Assembly: GCF_049478495.1 (NCBI RefSeq)
Contig: NZ_CP168083.1
Span: 434,001 to 498,000 of the forward strand
Source of the DNA: P36-A1 sp049478495
GTDB lineage: Bacteria > Bacillota_I > Bacilli_A > JAJDGJ01
Length of the DNA stretch: 64,000 nt
Direction: 5' to 3'
The notes under the pieces are model-generated. The model searched no databases. It had not been told where the DNA came from and saw only the letters and a program-made list of their open reading frames with translations. Positions 18,186 through 27,013 of this stretch are shown in pieces. Each line of letters begins with the position of its first letter. Position 1 is the first letter of the stretch. Position numbers and translations under genes: made by a program.

Positions 18186-19182
18186 AACAAAAATATTATT
18201 ATTATTTGGAGGCAAATCAACAGAACATGAAATAGCATGTATGTCAGCCTATACAATTACTAAGAACATAGATAAAGAAAAATATGAAATAGAATTAATT
18301 AAAATAGATAAGAAAGGCTCATGGAACTTAATAACAAACATTGAAGATATTTGTAAAGATAATATCAAGCCAGCCATTATTTCATTAGATAAACCGCTAA
18401 CTTATCAAGAAAAAGAAATCGAATATGATTATATTTGGCCAATCTTTCATGGTAAAAATGGCGAGGATGGTGTAATACAAGGAGTATTACAGGCATTAGA
18501 ATTATCATATATTGGTTGTGATCTAGCAAGTTCAGCTTTAGGTATGGATAAATATTACTCGCAAATAATTGCAAATCATGCTGGGATTAAAACAACTAAA
18601 AGTATTAAATTAAAAGATAAAAGAAATCTAGAATCAATATATGATCTAAAAATGCCTTTATATATTAAGCCAATAAAGTCAGGATCATCAATTGGAATAA
18701 CTAAAGTAAGCAAAGTAGATGATATAATCAGTGCAATAGATACTGCTTTTAAATATGATAATGAAATAGTAATAGAAGAAGAAATAAAAGGATATGAGGT
18801 TGGTTGTGCTATCGTTGGCAATAAAGATAAAATAATTATTAGTAAACCAGATAAAGTATTACTAAATGATGATTTTTTTGATTATAAAACAAAGTATTTA
18901 AGTTCTGAAATAATGTTTACTAATGAAACACAAATAGAAAAAGAACTAGAAAATGAGATAATGAAAACAGCTCTTACTATTTATAATATCTTAGGTTGCA
19001 AAGACTATGCTAGAATAGATATGTTTATCGATCACAAAAATAATATTTATTTTAATGAAATAAATACCATTCCAGGTATGACACAAGGAAGCAGATTTTC
19101 CAAAATGTTAGAAAAGACATTTGAAACATACACAAATGGAATAGACCAAATAATCAAAAACTCTCTAGCATACAATAAGTAA
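18178..19182 (+). CDS. ddl: D-alanine--D-alanine ligase
   Basis: 334 residues, ATP-grasp. It has the N-terminal FGGKSTEHEIACMSA, the SGSSIGITKV loop, an omega-loop DYKTKYLSS, and the C-terminal NEINTIPGMTQGS metal-binding motif. It joins two D-Ala for peptidoglycan precursors. The omega loop keeps the Lys-Tyr pair equivalent to K215-Y216 of E. coli DdlB, which is the D-Ala-D-Ala type; D-Ala-D-Lac ligases have Phe there. So, despite the adjacent vanW-like gene, this looks like the housekeeping enzyme rather than a glycopeptide-resistance ligase. Confidence 0.94.
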   Translation: MSKTKILLLFGGKSTEHEIACMSAYTITKNIDKEKYEIELIKIDKKGSWNLITNIEDICKDNIKPAIISLDKPLTYQEKEIEYDYIWPIFHGKNGEDGVIQGVLQALELSYIGCDLASSALGMDKYYSQIIANHAGIKTTKSIKLKDKRNLESIYDLKMPLYIKPIKSGSSIGITKVSKVDDIISAIDTAFKYDNEIVIEEEIKGYEVGCAIVGNKDKIIISKPDKVLLNDDFFDYKTKYLSSEIMFTNETQIEKELENEIMKTALTIYNILGCKDYARIDMFIDHKNNIYFNEINTIPGMTQGSRFSKMLEKTFETYTNGIDQIIKNSLAYNK

Positions 19183-19339
19183 AGGTTCAAACCTTAGATT
19201 TTTTTAAAACATTTAGTGCAGTTTTAACAAAACCGGTTCAAAAAATAAAATAAAATTAATATATTACTAGTTAAAAATTAATCATCTTTGTTAAAGAATA
19301 ATGATAAAATAAAGTAAACTAAAATAGAAGGTGATTAAT

Positions 19340-19489
19340 ATGACTAGTAATCAGAAAACAATATTAGTAATTCTTATTATAACAATAATTGCAACTATTA
19401 CTTCTACATTAAGAGTTGATAGTGTGAATATTTTAGATGTGTGTCAAAATGTAGTTAAACCTAATCAAAACCAAAAAATAAACAAATAG
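19340..19489 (+). CDS. 49-residue single-TM protein, unknown
   Basis: The ATG has AAGGTG 6 bases upstream. The product has a short N-terminus, a hydrophobic helix (about residues 8-25, Ile/Thr rich) and a polar C-terminus ending in Lys. It is the only plausible gene in the 430 bases between ddl and trmB. No family is recognised. The well-placed ribosome site and membrane-helix composition are the evidence. Confidence 0.45.
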   Translation: MTSNQKTILVILIITIIATITSTLRVDSVNILDVCQNVVKPNQNQKINK

Positions 19490-19517
19490 CGAAATGATTA
19501 ACACTTTGTGGAAACAA

Positions 19518-19546
19518 TTGTTTAAATTATTAGTATGTGATATAAT
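19518..19546 (+). promoter_or_regulatory. Possible trmB promoter
   Basis: TTGTTT (19518-19523), 17 bases, TATAAT (19541-19546). The predicted start (about 19553) falls just before a terminator-like hairpin at 19559-19585. Confidence 0.5.
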
Positions 19547-19558
19547 TAATATGATATA

Positions 19559-19585
19559 AAAAGTTTGCCTTGGCAAATTTTTTTT
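19559..19585 (+). terminator. Terminator or leader attenuator before trmB
   Basis: AAGTTTGCC / GGCAAATTT with a very small loop and eight T. It could end the microprotein transcript or, given the promoter just upstream, attenuate trmB. The core TTTGCC-TT-GGCAAA is also a perfect palindrome that could bind a repressor. Confidence 0.6.
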
Positions 19586-19611
19586 AATGATAAATTAAAT
19601 AGGAGCAAAAC

Positions 19612-20256
19612 ATGAGACTAAGAAATAATCCAGAAGCAGGTAATATACTAGATAGTTCTACCTATACAATACAAGAACAAGCTACTTCATATTTCAACAA
19701 TGATAACACACAACTTATTTTAGAAATTGGAATGGGAAAAGGTGATTATATTGTAGGTATGGCAAAGAAATATCCACATATTAATTTTGTAGGGGTAGAA
19801 AAATATGCTACAGTACTTGCAAAAGCGCTAGAAAAAGTAGAAAATGAACAATTAAACAATATAAAAATACTAAATGTAGATGCAGTTGAATTGCCAGAAT
19901 ACTTTGAAGATTACTCAATTGATGAAATACACATTAACTTCAGTGATCCATGGCCAAAATCAAGACATGCAAAAAGAAGATTAACATTTAGAACGTTTTT
20001 AGATTTATATAAAAAATTATTAAAAGAAGATGGTATTTTAAAGCAAAAAACAGATAATCAAGGATTGTTTGAGTCTTCTTTAATGTCATACAGTTTATAT
20101 CCTGCTTATTTAACATTTGTAAGTGTTGATTTACACAATAATGAAATAGCAAAAGATAATGTAATGAGTGAATATGAAAGAAAATTCTCAGGAATGGGAC
20201 AGCCAATTTATAGTGCCCATGTAGTATTTAAATTGAAAGGTGAAAAAAATGAATAA
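19612..20256 (+). CDS. trmB: tRNA (guanine-46-N7)-methyltransferase TrmB
   Basis: 214 residues. The SAM-binding EIGMGKGDY (about residues 40-48) and the TrmB hallmark NFSDPWPKSRHAKRRL (about 105-120) are both present. It methylates G46 in the variable loop of tRNAs. TAGGAG precedes the ATG. It overlaps ytpR by 8 bases, and ytpR overlaps dus by 11, so these three tRNA-related genes form one coupled operon. Confidence 0.96.
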   Translation: MRLRNNPEAGNILDSSTYTIQEQATSYFNNDNTQLILEIGMGKGDYIVGMAKKYPHINFVGVEKYATVLAKALEKVENEQLNNIKILNVDAVELPEYFEDYSIDEIHINFSDPWPKSRHAKRRLTFRTFLDLYKKLLKEDGILKQKTDNQGLFESSLMSYSLYPAYLTFVSVDLHNNEIAKDNVMSEYERKFSGMGQPIYSAHVVFKLKGEKNE

Positions 20257-20836
20257 ATTCCATGCATTTTTAGTTGAAGGTAAAACTTTAATAGTAAGAT
20301 TAATTAATAAAACAACAACAGAATATAAAAAAGATAAAGAAGTAGCAACATTATATAACAAAGACCAAGTAATTGGTTATAACATATTTAATGTCGAACT
20401 ACCAAATAAGGAAAATGGCTTATTGAAATATGATAAAGAAATAGAAGCATTAGTAAATAAAGCATTAGCAACAATAAATCAACAACCATTAGAAATGGAT
20501 GATATTAGTAAATATTTTGTAATTGGATATGTAAAAGAATTAGAAAAACATCCAGAAAGTACAAGATTACATATTGCTCAAGTAGACTTAAAAGATGAAG
20601 TATTACAAATAGTGTGTGGAGCTAAAAATATAGAACAAGGTCAAAAAGTGGTAGTTGCGAAACCAAATGCAGTACTATTTAATGGTACTTGGATAGGAAA
20701 AGGCAAATTATTAAAAGTAGATAGTGCTGGAATGATTTGTTCAAGTAAAGAATTAGGATTAACAAAAGAATCAAATGGTATCCTAGTTTTAGAAGATTCA
20801 GCAGTAATAGGAAATACTTTCTTTAATGAAAATTAG
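20249..20836 (+). CDS. ytpR: YtpR family tRNA-binding protein
   Basis: 195 residues from the ATG at 20249, which has AAAGGTG 6 bases upstream. It has a DUF4479 N-terminal part (about 1-85), then an EMAP-II/tRNA-binding OB fold. Recognisable pieces are VKELEKHPESTRLHIAQVD, IVCGAKNIEQGQKVVVA and MICSSKELGL; the same fold opens bacterial PheT. Its molecular task is unproven, and the neighbours (trmB, dus) support a tRNA link. Confidence 0.9.
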   Translation: MNKFHAFLVEGKTLIVRLINKTTTEYKKDKEVATLYNKDQVIGYNIFNVELPNKENGLLKYDKEIEALVNKALATINQQPLEMDDISKYFVIGYVKELEKHPESTRLHIAQVDLKDEVLQIVCGAKNIEQGQKVVVAKPNAVLFNGTWIGKGKLLKVDSAGMICSSKELGLTKESNGILVLEDSAVIGNTFFNEN

Positions 20837-21806
20837 GGAAATAAACCTTCCAAGTAAAATAATAATAGCTCCAATGGCAGGAGTAAGTAATCATGCATTT
20901 AGAAAAGTATATCGCAAATATACAAAAGGACTAATATGTGCTGAAATGGTATCTGATAAAGCAATACTTTATCGAAATGAAAAAACATTAAATATGATTA
21001 ATGTTGATAAAGATGAAGGTATGGTAAGTATGCAAGTCTTTGGTGGAGAAGTTGATAATATTGTAAATGCAGCTAAGTTTATAGATGAAAACTCAAATGC
21101 TACTTTTATTGACATAAATATGGGATGCCCTGTAAAAAAAGTATTAAAAACAGGCGGGGGTTCAAATTTATTAAAGTATCCAGATAAAGTAAAAGAAATT
21201 GTAACAAAAGTAGTTAATAATGTTTCAAAACCAGTAACAGTAAAAATAAGAGCAGGATTTGATTTTGATAGTATCAACTATTTAGAAATAGGACAAATAA
21301 TTCAAGATAGTGGTGCAAGTGCTATTACTATTCATGGAAGAACACGTTCACAATTTTATGAAGGTAAAGCTAATTGGGATTACATAAAAGACTTAAAAGA
21401 ACATTTAGATATTCCTGTAATTGGAAATGGTGATATTCAATCAGTAGACGATGCAATAAAAATGTTAGAATATACAAAATGTGATGCAATTATGATCGGA
21501 AGAGGTATCCTTGGAAATCCTTGGTTAGCAAAAGAAATAGAGTACTACTTAGAAACAGGAAATAGATTAGAAGCACCAAGTTATCAAGAAAAAATAAATC
21601 AAGCTATCGAACATTTAGATCTATTAGTTCAAGAATATGGAAACAAAATAGGTGTTACATCAATGAGAAGTCATGGTGCATGGTACTTAAAAGGTCTTAG
21701 TGAAAATGCAAGAGTTAGACAAGCATTAAATACTGAAAATACTTATGAAGGTATGAAAAAAATATTTGAAGATTATATAATATTTTTAGACAATAAAAAA
21801 CAATAG
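20826..21806 (+). CDS. dus: tRNA-dihydrouridine synthase
   Basis: 326 residues, an FMN-dependent TIM barrel. Family motifs: APMAGVSNHAFRKV at 15-28, the catalytic Cys101 in INMGCPVKK, TIHGRTRSQFYEGKANW and IGRGILGNPW. It reduces uridines to dihydrouridine in tRNA. The DusB-type length and lack of extra domains fit Firmicutes. The start lies within the last codons of ytpR. Confidence 0.95.
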   Translation: MKIREINLPSKIIIAPMAGVSNHAFRKVYRKYTKGLICAEMVSDKAILYRNEKTLNMINVDKDEGMVSMQVFGGEVDNIVNAAKFIDENSNATFIDINMGCPVKKVLKTGGGSNLLKYPDKVKEIVTKVVNNVSKPVTVKIRAGFDFDSINYLEIGQIIQDSGASAITIHGRTRSQFYEGKANWDYIKDLKEHLDIPVIGNGDIQSVDDAIKMLEYTKCDAIMIGRGILGNPWLAKEIEYYLETGNRLEAPSYQEKINQAIEHLDLLVQEYGNKIGVTSMRSHGAWYLKGLSENARVRQALNTENTYEGMKKIFEDYIIFLDNKKQ

Positions 21807-21839
21807 AAAATACTTATTAAAAGTAAATGTTAATAAGAC

Positions 21840-21886
21840 AAGGTGTAATAGCGTTTAGTGACAACTAAGTTCGATTACGCCTTTTT
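21840..21886 (+). terminator. Intrinsic terminator after dus
   Basis: A 10-bp outer stem AAGGTGTAAT / ATTACGCCTT enclosing a second stem TTAGT-gaca-ACTAA, followed by five T. A preceding perfect stem CTTATTAA/TTAATAAG lies at 21812-21836. Confidence 0.8.
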
Positions 21887-21947
21887 ATATACAATGTATA
21901 TAATTTATGAGTTAAATAAACTATTGTTTGATTGAAAAAAACACAAA

Positions 21948-21985
21948 TTAATAATATGTAAGTGCCTAAACAAACATATTATTAA
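21948..21985. repeat. Perfect 12-bp inverted repeat between dus and murT
   Basis: TTAATAATATGT and its exact complement separated by 14 bases, about 115 bases before murT. There is no T-run on the plus strand. It could be an operator or an RNA hairpin. Confidence 0.6.
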
Positions 21986-22098
21986 AAAAATCAAATAAAA
22001 CGCTATTTAATTCAATAATTTAATATATATGATTTATGTATATGTTATAATTATATGAAAAAAATGTTATAATATAAAATCAAGGGAGTGATTATTTA

Positions 22099-23385
22099 AT
22101 GAGCGTAATATTAGGTAAATTAGCTATAAATTCATCAAGATTAATCGGAAATCGCGGTACAGATATTGGTGGCGTTGTAGCATTAAAGTTTAATAAGAAT
22201 ATTTTCAGTAAACTAGCGGCAAATATTGAAAATATCATTTTAGTAACAGGAACAAATGGAAAAAGTACTACAACAAATATAATAGCAAGTGTACTTGATC
22301 AATTACCAGATTCAACTATAGATAATCGTAAAGGCGCTAATATGTATACTGGTGTCTTAACAGCTATGATTGAAGATTATAAAATATTTGGTAATAATAA
22401 AATAAAGTATGCTGTTTTTGAAGTTGATGAAGGTTCAGTACCTAAAATTATGAAAGAAATAAATGCTAATTATTTAGTAGTAACCAATTTCTTTAGAGAT
22501 CAATTAGATAGATATAGTGAAATGGATATGTTAGTTGATAGAATAGATAAATCATTAGATAATAAAAACACACAATTAGTTTTAAATGTTGATGATCCAT
22601 TTTGCATGCGCTTAAGCAATCATCAATATATAGGTTATGGATTAAGTAGTAATATAGATTTGTTTAAAGAAGGAAGCGTATCAGATTCAAGATTTTGTCC
22701 AGTATGCGGCAGTGAATTAACATATACGCATAACTTCTATGGACAGCTTGGACATTATTATTGTTCTAATTGTAGTTTTAAACGAACAGAACCAAAGTAT
22801 GAAGCCCAAGAAATAAAAGATAAAAATTTACTTATTAATCATCATAACTATGAACATAACTTAAGTGGTGCATATAATGCCTATAATGTTTTAGCTGCAA
22901 TAAGTATATTAAAGGAATTAAATATAAAAGATGAATTAATTGAAAAAGGATTAAAAGCATATTTTTCAAATGATGGTAGAATGCAAAAAATAGTAATAAA
23001 AAATAACGATGTTTATTTGAACTTAGTTAAAAATCCAGCAGGTATGAATATGACATTACAAGAAGCAATGAAAATGGATATTGAAAACATAGCCTTTATA
23101 TTAAATGATCATGAGCCAGATGGTAGAGATGTTTCTTGGATTTGGGATGCTGATTTTGAATATCTATTAGAAAAAAATATTGCGAAATACTTTGTTTCAG
23201 GAACAAGAGCACAAGATATGGCACTAAGATTAAAAAATATGGGAGTAGAACCAAATAAAATAATAGTAGACAATAACTTTGATGTTTTAATAGAAGTAAT
23301 CACTGAAAAAAATGCCTTAGTAGTTGCAAGCTATACAGCTTTAAATGATGCTAAAAATGCTTTAATGAAAAAGGAGGATAAATAA
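22099..23385 (+). CDS. murT: Lipid II isoglutaminyl synthase subunit MurT
   Basis: 428 residues. Mur-ligase-like ATPase with VTGTNGKSTTTN (about 49-60), the NFFRDQLDRYSEMD region and a four-cysteine zinc ribbon (CPVCG ... YYCSNC, about 200-226) that is characteristic of MurT. The C-terminal DUF1727 has NPAGMNMTLQEA and DGRDVSWIWDADFE. With GatD it amidates the D-glutamate of lipid II to D-isoglutamine. Its stop codon shares a base with the gatD start, so the two subunits are translationally coupled. Two TGTTATAAT extended -10 sequences lie upstream (about 22043-22051 and 22065-22073). Confidence 0.96.
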   Translation: MSVILGKLAINSSRLIGNRGTDIGGVVALKFNKNIFSKLAANIENIILVTGTNGKSTTTNIIASVLDQLPDSTIDNRKGANMYTGVLTAMIEDYKIFGNNKIKYAVFEVDEGSVPKIMKEINANYLVVTNFFRDQLDRYSEMDMLVDRIDKSLDNKNTQLVLNVDDPFCMRLSNHQYIGYGLSSNIDLFKEGSVSDSRFCPVCGSELTYTHNFYGQLGHYYCSNCSFKRTEPKYEAQEIKDKNLLINHHNYEHNLSGAYNAYNVLAAISILKELNIKDELIEKGLKAYFSNDGRMQKIVIKNNDVYLNLVKNPAGMNMTLQEAMKMDIENIAFILNDHEPDGRDVSWIWDADFEYLLEKNIAKYFVSGTRAQDMALRLKNMGVEPNKIIVDNNFDVLIEVITEKNALVVASYTALNDAKNALMKKEDK

Positions 23386-24113
23386 TGGATTATAACATTT
23401 ATCATATGTTTCCTAAACTTCTTAATTTATATGGAGACAGAGGAAACATCTTAACTTTAAGTTATTATGCAAAACAATTAGGATTAAATCCAGTTGTACA
23501 TGAAATTGACAATGTAGACAATATAGACTGGGAAAATGTTGATTTTATGCTAATTGGAGGAGGTAGTGATCGAGAACAAGCCCTAGTTACAGGTCAACTA
23601 TCAAAAATAAAAGATAAATTAAAAAAAGAAGTAGATAATGGCTTGCCAGTACTAGCTGTTTGTGGAGGGTATCAATTTTTAGGAAAGTTTTACAAAGATA
23701 CATCAGGTAATATTTTAGATGGATTATCGGTTTTAGATATGGAAACAGTAGGACAAACTAAACAACGTATGTTAGGAAATCTTATAGTTGAATCTGATAA
23801 ATTTGGAACAATTGTTGGATTTGTAAACCATGCAGGAGAGACTTTTCACAATCTAGATAAATTAGGAACAGCAATAAATGGCAAAGGAAATAATCTAGAT
23901 ACAAACGAAGAAGGTATTATATACCAAAATCTAGTAGGTACATACTTACATGGACCACTATTACCAAAGAATCCTAATATTACAAAATTCTTTTTACAAA
24001 AATTTATGGAAAAAAACAATTTAGAGTTCAATGAACAAAAAATTGATACTAGCTTTGAAGAAGAAGCAAGACAAAATATGTTAAATAAAATATCTAAAGA
24101 AGGAAATAATTAA
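23385..24113 (+). CDS. gatD: Lipid II isoglutaminyl synthase, glutaminase subunit GatD
   Basis: 242 residues, class I (CobB/CobQ-like) glutamine amidotransferase. The nucleophile Cys93 sits in LAVCGGYQFLG, and the catalytic His is in GTYLHGPLLPKNP (about residue 190). It releases ammonia from glutamine for MurT. The overlapping TAATG junction with murT is the common arrangement of this heterodimer. Confidence 0.96.
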   Translation: MDYNIYHMFPKLLNLYGDRGNILTLSYYAKQLGLNPVVHEIDNVDNIDWENVDFMLIGGGSDREQALVTGQLSKIKDKLKKEVDNGLPVLAVCGGYQFLGKFYKDTSGNILDGLSVLDMETVGQTKQRMLGNLIVESDKFGTIVGFVNHAGETFHNLDKLGTAINGKGNNLDTNEEGIIYQNLVGTYLHGPLLPKNPNITKFFLQKFMEKNNLEFNEQKIDTSFEEEARQNMLNKISKEGNN

Positions 24114-24114
24114 G

Positions 24115-25026
24115 ATGGAGAAGTCGGAGAAAAAAATGTCTAGATTAGAAAGACATAAACAAAGACGCGAGGGTGAATTAGCTAATAGTACAACGCAAAT
24201 TAATTCTGATACGACAATGAAACAAACATATGATATTAATCCGATAGCAGCAAAAGAAAAAGAAGGGGTAGCTAAAAGAAAAAGATCATACAATAATATT
24301 GTTGTATCAAAAAACTTAGACATTGAGGATATAAGAAAAAAAGCAGCAGGTGTTAAAAGAGAGTTATTTGATATTGAAGAAGCTTTTAAAAATATGAAAA
24401 ATGATAATAGAAGTTATGATAGAGATACTCAATTAGAGATAATGAATGATTTGTTCAGTGAAAATATGATTGAGTATAATGATACAATTGAAATTTTAAA
24501 AGATCATCATACAAAAGAAATAACAATAAGTGAAGAAGATTTAATAAAAATGCTTGATGAAAAAACAATTGCAAAACAAAAAGCAATAAAAGCTAGTGTT
24601 AAGGCTAAAAAAGCTACAATTAAACCAGCTAATATTAGTTCGCCAGAACATAAAAATATTCCTAAGGAAACAATTCCTGTTAAGGAATTAGACAGTGGGA
24701 ATCGACCAGTAGTTGAAGTGTTAGCAGATGTTAGTCGAAAAAAAGTTGATCATTCAATGACACAAAGAATAAATTTGAATTTAGAAAATAACACAGAAAA
24801 TGAAACAAAGACAAGTAAAGCAAAAAAAGCAAAAAAGCAAATCAAGAATACTAAGCCAAAAAAAGTAAAAAAAGTAAAAAAATCAGTAAGTAAACCAGTA
24901 AATAAACCGGTAAATAAAACAAGTCAAACAAAGCAAAGCCTATCAGTTAACACTTTATTAGGGGTAGTTTTAATTGTTTTAATAATCTTTTTAGGCGTAT
25001 TAGTTTACCAGGCATTTGCAGGATAG
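24115..25026 (+). CDS. Charged cytoplasmic protein with C-terminal membrane anchor
   Basis: 303 residues. It opens with a basic segment (MSRLERHKQRREGE), continues with about 200 charged residues with coiled-coil potential at 60-130, then a Lys-rich stretch with short repeats (KKVKKVKK, KPVNKPVNK at about 245-265). One C-terminal hydrophobic helix (about 280-300) ends it. The topology is the same as the protein at 11255. It lies 1 base after gatD and 8 bases before cmk, so it is in the murT-gatD-cmk-der operon. The next Met (24136) is an equally good start. No family is recognised; a role at the division site or in wall synthesis is only context inference. Confidence 0.6.
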   Translation: MEKSEKKMSRLERHKQRREGELANSTTQINSDTTMKQTYDINPIAAKEKEGVAKRKRSYNNIVVSKNLDIEDIRKKAAGVKRELFDIEEAFKNMKNDNRSYDRDTQLEIMNDLFSENMIEYNDTIEILKDHHTKEITISEEDLIKMLDEKTIAKQKAIKASVKAKKATIKPANISSPEHKNIPKETIPVKELDSGNRPVVEVLADVSRKKVDHSMTQRINLNLENNTENETKTSKAKKAKKQIKNTKPKKVKKVKKSVSKPVNKPVNKTSQTKQSLSVNTLLGVVLIVLIIFLGVLVYQAFAG

Positions 25027-25034
25027 GTGGAAAA

Positions 25035-25688
25035 ATGAAAAAAATCATTATTGCAATTGATGGACCAGCAGCAAGCGGAAAATCAACAGTAGCTAAAATA
25101 GTTGCAAGTAAACTAGGTTATAAATACATTGATTCAGGGGCGATGTATCGATGTGTTGCTTTATATGCTATAAATAACAACCTAGATGAAAAACAATTAG
25201 AAGAAAATTTAAATAAAATAAACATTGAATTTGATGAAAAGAACAATGTTTATTTAAATAATCAAGATGTTACTTTAAAAATTAGATCTAATGAAGTTAC
25301 GAATATAGTCCCTCAAATTGCTAAGAATGCTAAAATAAGAAGTTATTTAGTACAACAGCAGCAAAAATTAGGGGCAACAAAAGGTATTGTAATGGATGGT
25401 AGAGATATAGGAACAGTAGTATTTACAAATGCAGAATTAAAAATATATCAAATTGCTTCAGCAACTGCTAGAGCAACAAGACGACATAAAGAAAATATTG
25501 AAAAAAATATTCCTTCAGATTTAAAGGAAATAACAAAAGAAATAGAACAAAGAGATTATCAGGATATGAATAGAGAGCATTCACCTTTAACTAAAGCTAA
25601 AGATGCACTAATACTTGATACTTCAAATATGACTATTGAACAAAGTGCAGATGCAGTAATAAAATTAGCAGAAGAAAGGGTGAAATAG
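25035..25688 (+). CDS. cmk: Cytidylate kinase
   Basis: 217 residues. P-loop GPAASGKST is at 9-17, then the family segments YIDSGAMYRC and MDGRDIGTVVF, and LDTSNMTIEQ near the end. It phosphorylates CMP and dCMP with ATP. TAGGTGG precedes the ATG. It is followed after one base by der, a widely conserved pairing in Firmicutes. Confidence 0.97.
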   Translation: MKKIIIAIDGPAASGKSTVAKIVASKLGYKYIDSGAMYRCVALYAINNNLDEKQLEENLNKINIEFDEKNNVYLNNQDVTLKIRSNEVTNIVPQIAKNAKIRSYLVQQQQKLGATKGIVMDGRDIGTVVFTNAELKIYQIASATARATRRHKENIEKNIPSDLKEITKEIEQRDYQDMNREHSPLTKAKDALILDTSNMTIEQSADAVIKLAEERVK

Positions 25689-25689
25689 C

Positions 25690-27000
25690 ATGGCAAGTTT
25701 AGGATTAGTAGCAATAGTAGGTAAACCAAATGTAGGAAAATCAATGCTTTTTAACAGAATAGTAGGAGAAAGATTAAGCATTGTTGAAGATTATAGTGGG
25801 GTAACTAGAGATAGATTATATGCTAAGGCAACATGGTTAACAAAAGAATTTAGATTAGTTGATACAGGAGGAATTCAATTAGCTGATGCTCCTTTTATTG
25901 ATGAAATAAGAACTCAAGCAATGATAGCAATTGAAGAAGCAGATGTCATAATATATGTAGCAGATGGAAAAATTGGTGCTACAAGTGATGATGAATATGT
26001 AGCTAAAATATTAAAAAAATCAAAGAAACCAGTCATTTTAGCAGTTAATAAAATAGATAACTTTGAATTAAATACTAATATCTATGAATTTTATTCACTT
26101 GGATTAGGTGATCCTATTGCTTTATCAGTATCTCATGGTATTGGTATAGGAGATTTATTAGATAAGGTAATTGAAGACTTACCTAATGAAGCAAAAGATG
26201 AAGATGAAGATACTATCAGATTTAGTCTAATAGGAAGACCAAATGTAGGAAAATCTTCATTAGTAAATGCAATCTTAAATGATAATAGAGTAATAGTATC
26301 AGACATTGCAGGTACAACAAGAGATTCAGTAGATGTATCATTTACTAATAATGGCCAAAAATATGAGGTAGTAGATACTGCTGGATTGAAAAAACGAGGA
26401 AAAATATTCGAAAACTTAGATAAATATGCGGCCTTAAGATCAATGGGTGCAATTGAAAAAAGTGATATTGTTTTATTAGTAATTGATGCAGAACAAGGTA
26501 TCTTAGATCAAGATAAGAATGTTGCAGGATTTGCTTATGAAGAAAGTAAGCCAATAATAATAGTAGTAAACAAATGGGATTTAGTTGATAAAGATACAAA
26601 CAGTATGACTAAATTTGAAGATAAACTAAAAGAAGAATTCAAATTTCTTGCATATGCAAATGTTGTCTTTGTATCAGCCTTAGAAAAGAAAAGAATCCAT
26701 ACAATATTTAATGCTATTACAGAAACAAATGATAGTATGAATAAAAGAGTAAGCACATCTGTTTTAAATGATGTAATAAGTGATGCTCAAGCAATGAATC
26801 AATCTCCAATGTTTAATGGTGGTAGAGTAAGAATATACTATGCTTCACAAGTTGCTATAGCACCACCAACATTTATATTATTTGTAAACAATACAGATTA
26901 TATGCACTTTAGTTATCAAAGATATTTAGAAAACAAATTACGTGATGCCTTTGGCTTTGAAGGAACACCAATTAAAATTTTATTAAGAAAAAGAGTATAG
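25690..27000 (+). CDS. der: Ribosome-assembly GTPase Der (EngA)
   Basis: 436 residues with two tandem GTPase domains and a C-terminal KH-like domain. The first G1 is GKPNVGKSMLFN and the second GRPNVGKSSLVN (about residue 180); G3 DTGG and DTAGL, and G4 NKID and NKWD, are all intact. It is needed for 50S subunit maturation. AAGGGTG lies at the end of cmk. Confidence 0.97.
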   Translation: MASLGLVAIVGKPNVGKSMLFNRIVGERLSIVEDYSGVTRDRLYAKATWLTKEFRLVDTGGIQLADAPFIDEIRTQAMIAIEEADVIIYVADGKIGATSDDEYVAKILKKSKKPVILAVNKIDNFELNTNIYEFYSLGLGDPIALSVSHGIGIGDLLDKVIEDLPNEAKDEDEDTIRFSLIGRPNVGKSSLVNAILNDNRVIVSDIAGTTRDSVDVSFTNNGQKYEVVDTAGLKKRGKIFENLDKYAALRSMGAIEKSDIVLLVIDAEQGILDQDKNVAGFAYEESKPIIIVVNKWDLVDKDTNSMTKFEDKLKEEFKFLAYANVVFVSALEKKRIHTIFNAITETNDSMNKRVSTSVLNDVISDAQAMNQSPMFNGGRVRIYYASQVAIAPPTFILFVNNTDYMHFSYQRYLENKLRDAFGFEGTPIKILLRKRV

Positions 27001-27013
27001 TTAGGAGAATTTT

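Noticed and set aside
17331..19182. Vancomycin-resistance cluster
   Set aside because: Only vanW-like and ddl are present. The ligase has the Lys-Tyr pair of D-Ala-D-Ala enzymes, and vanH, vanX, vanY and vanRS are absent.
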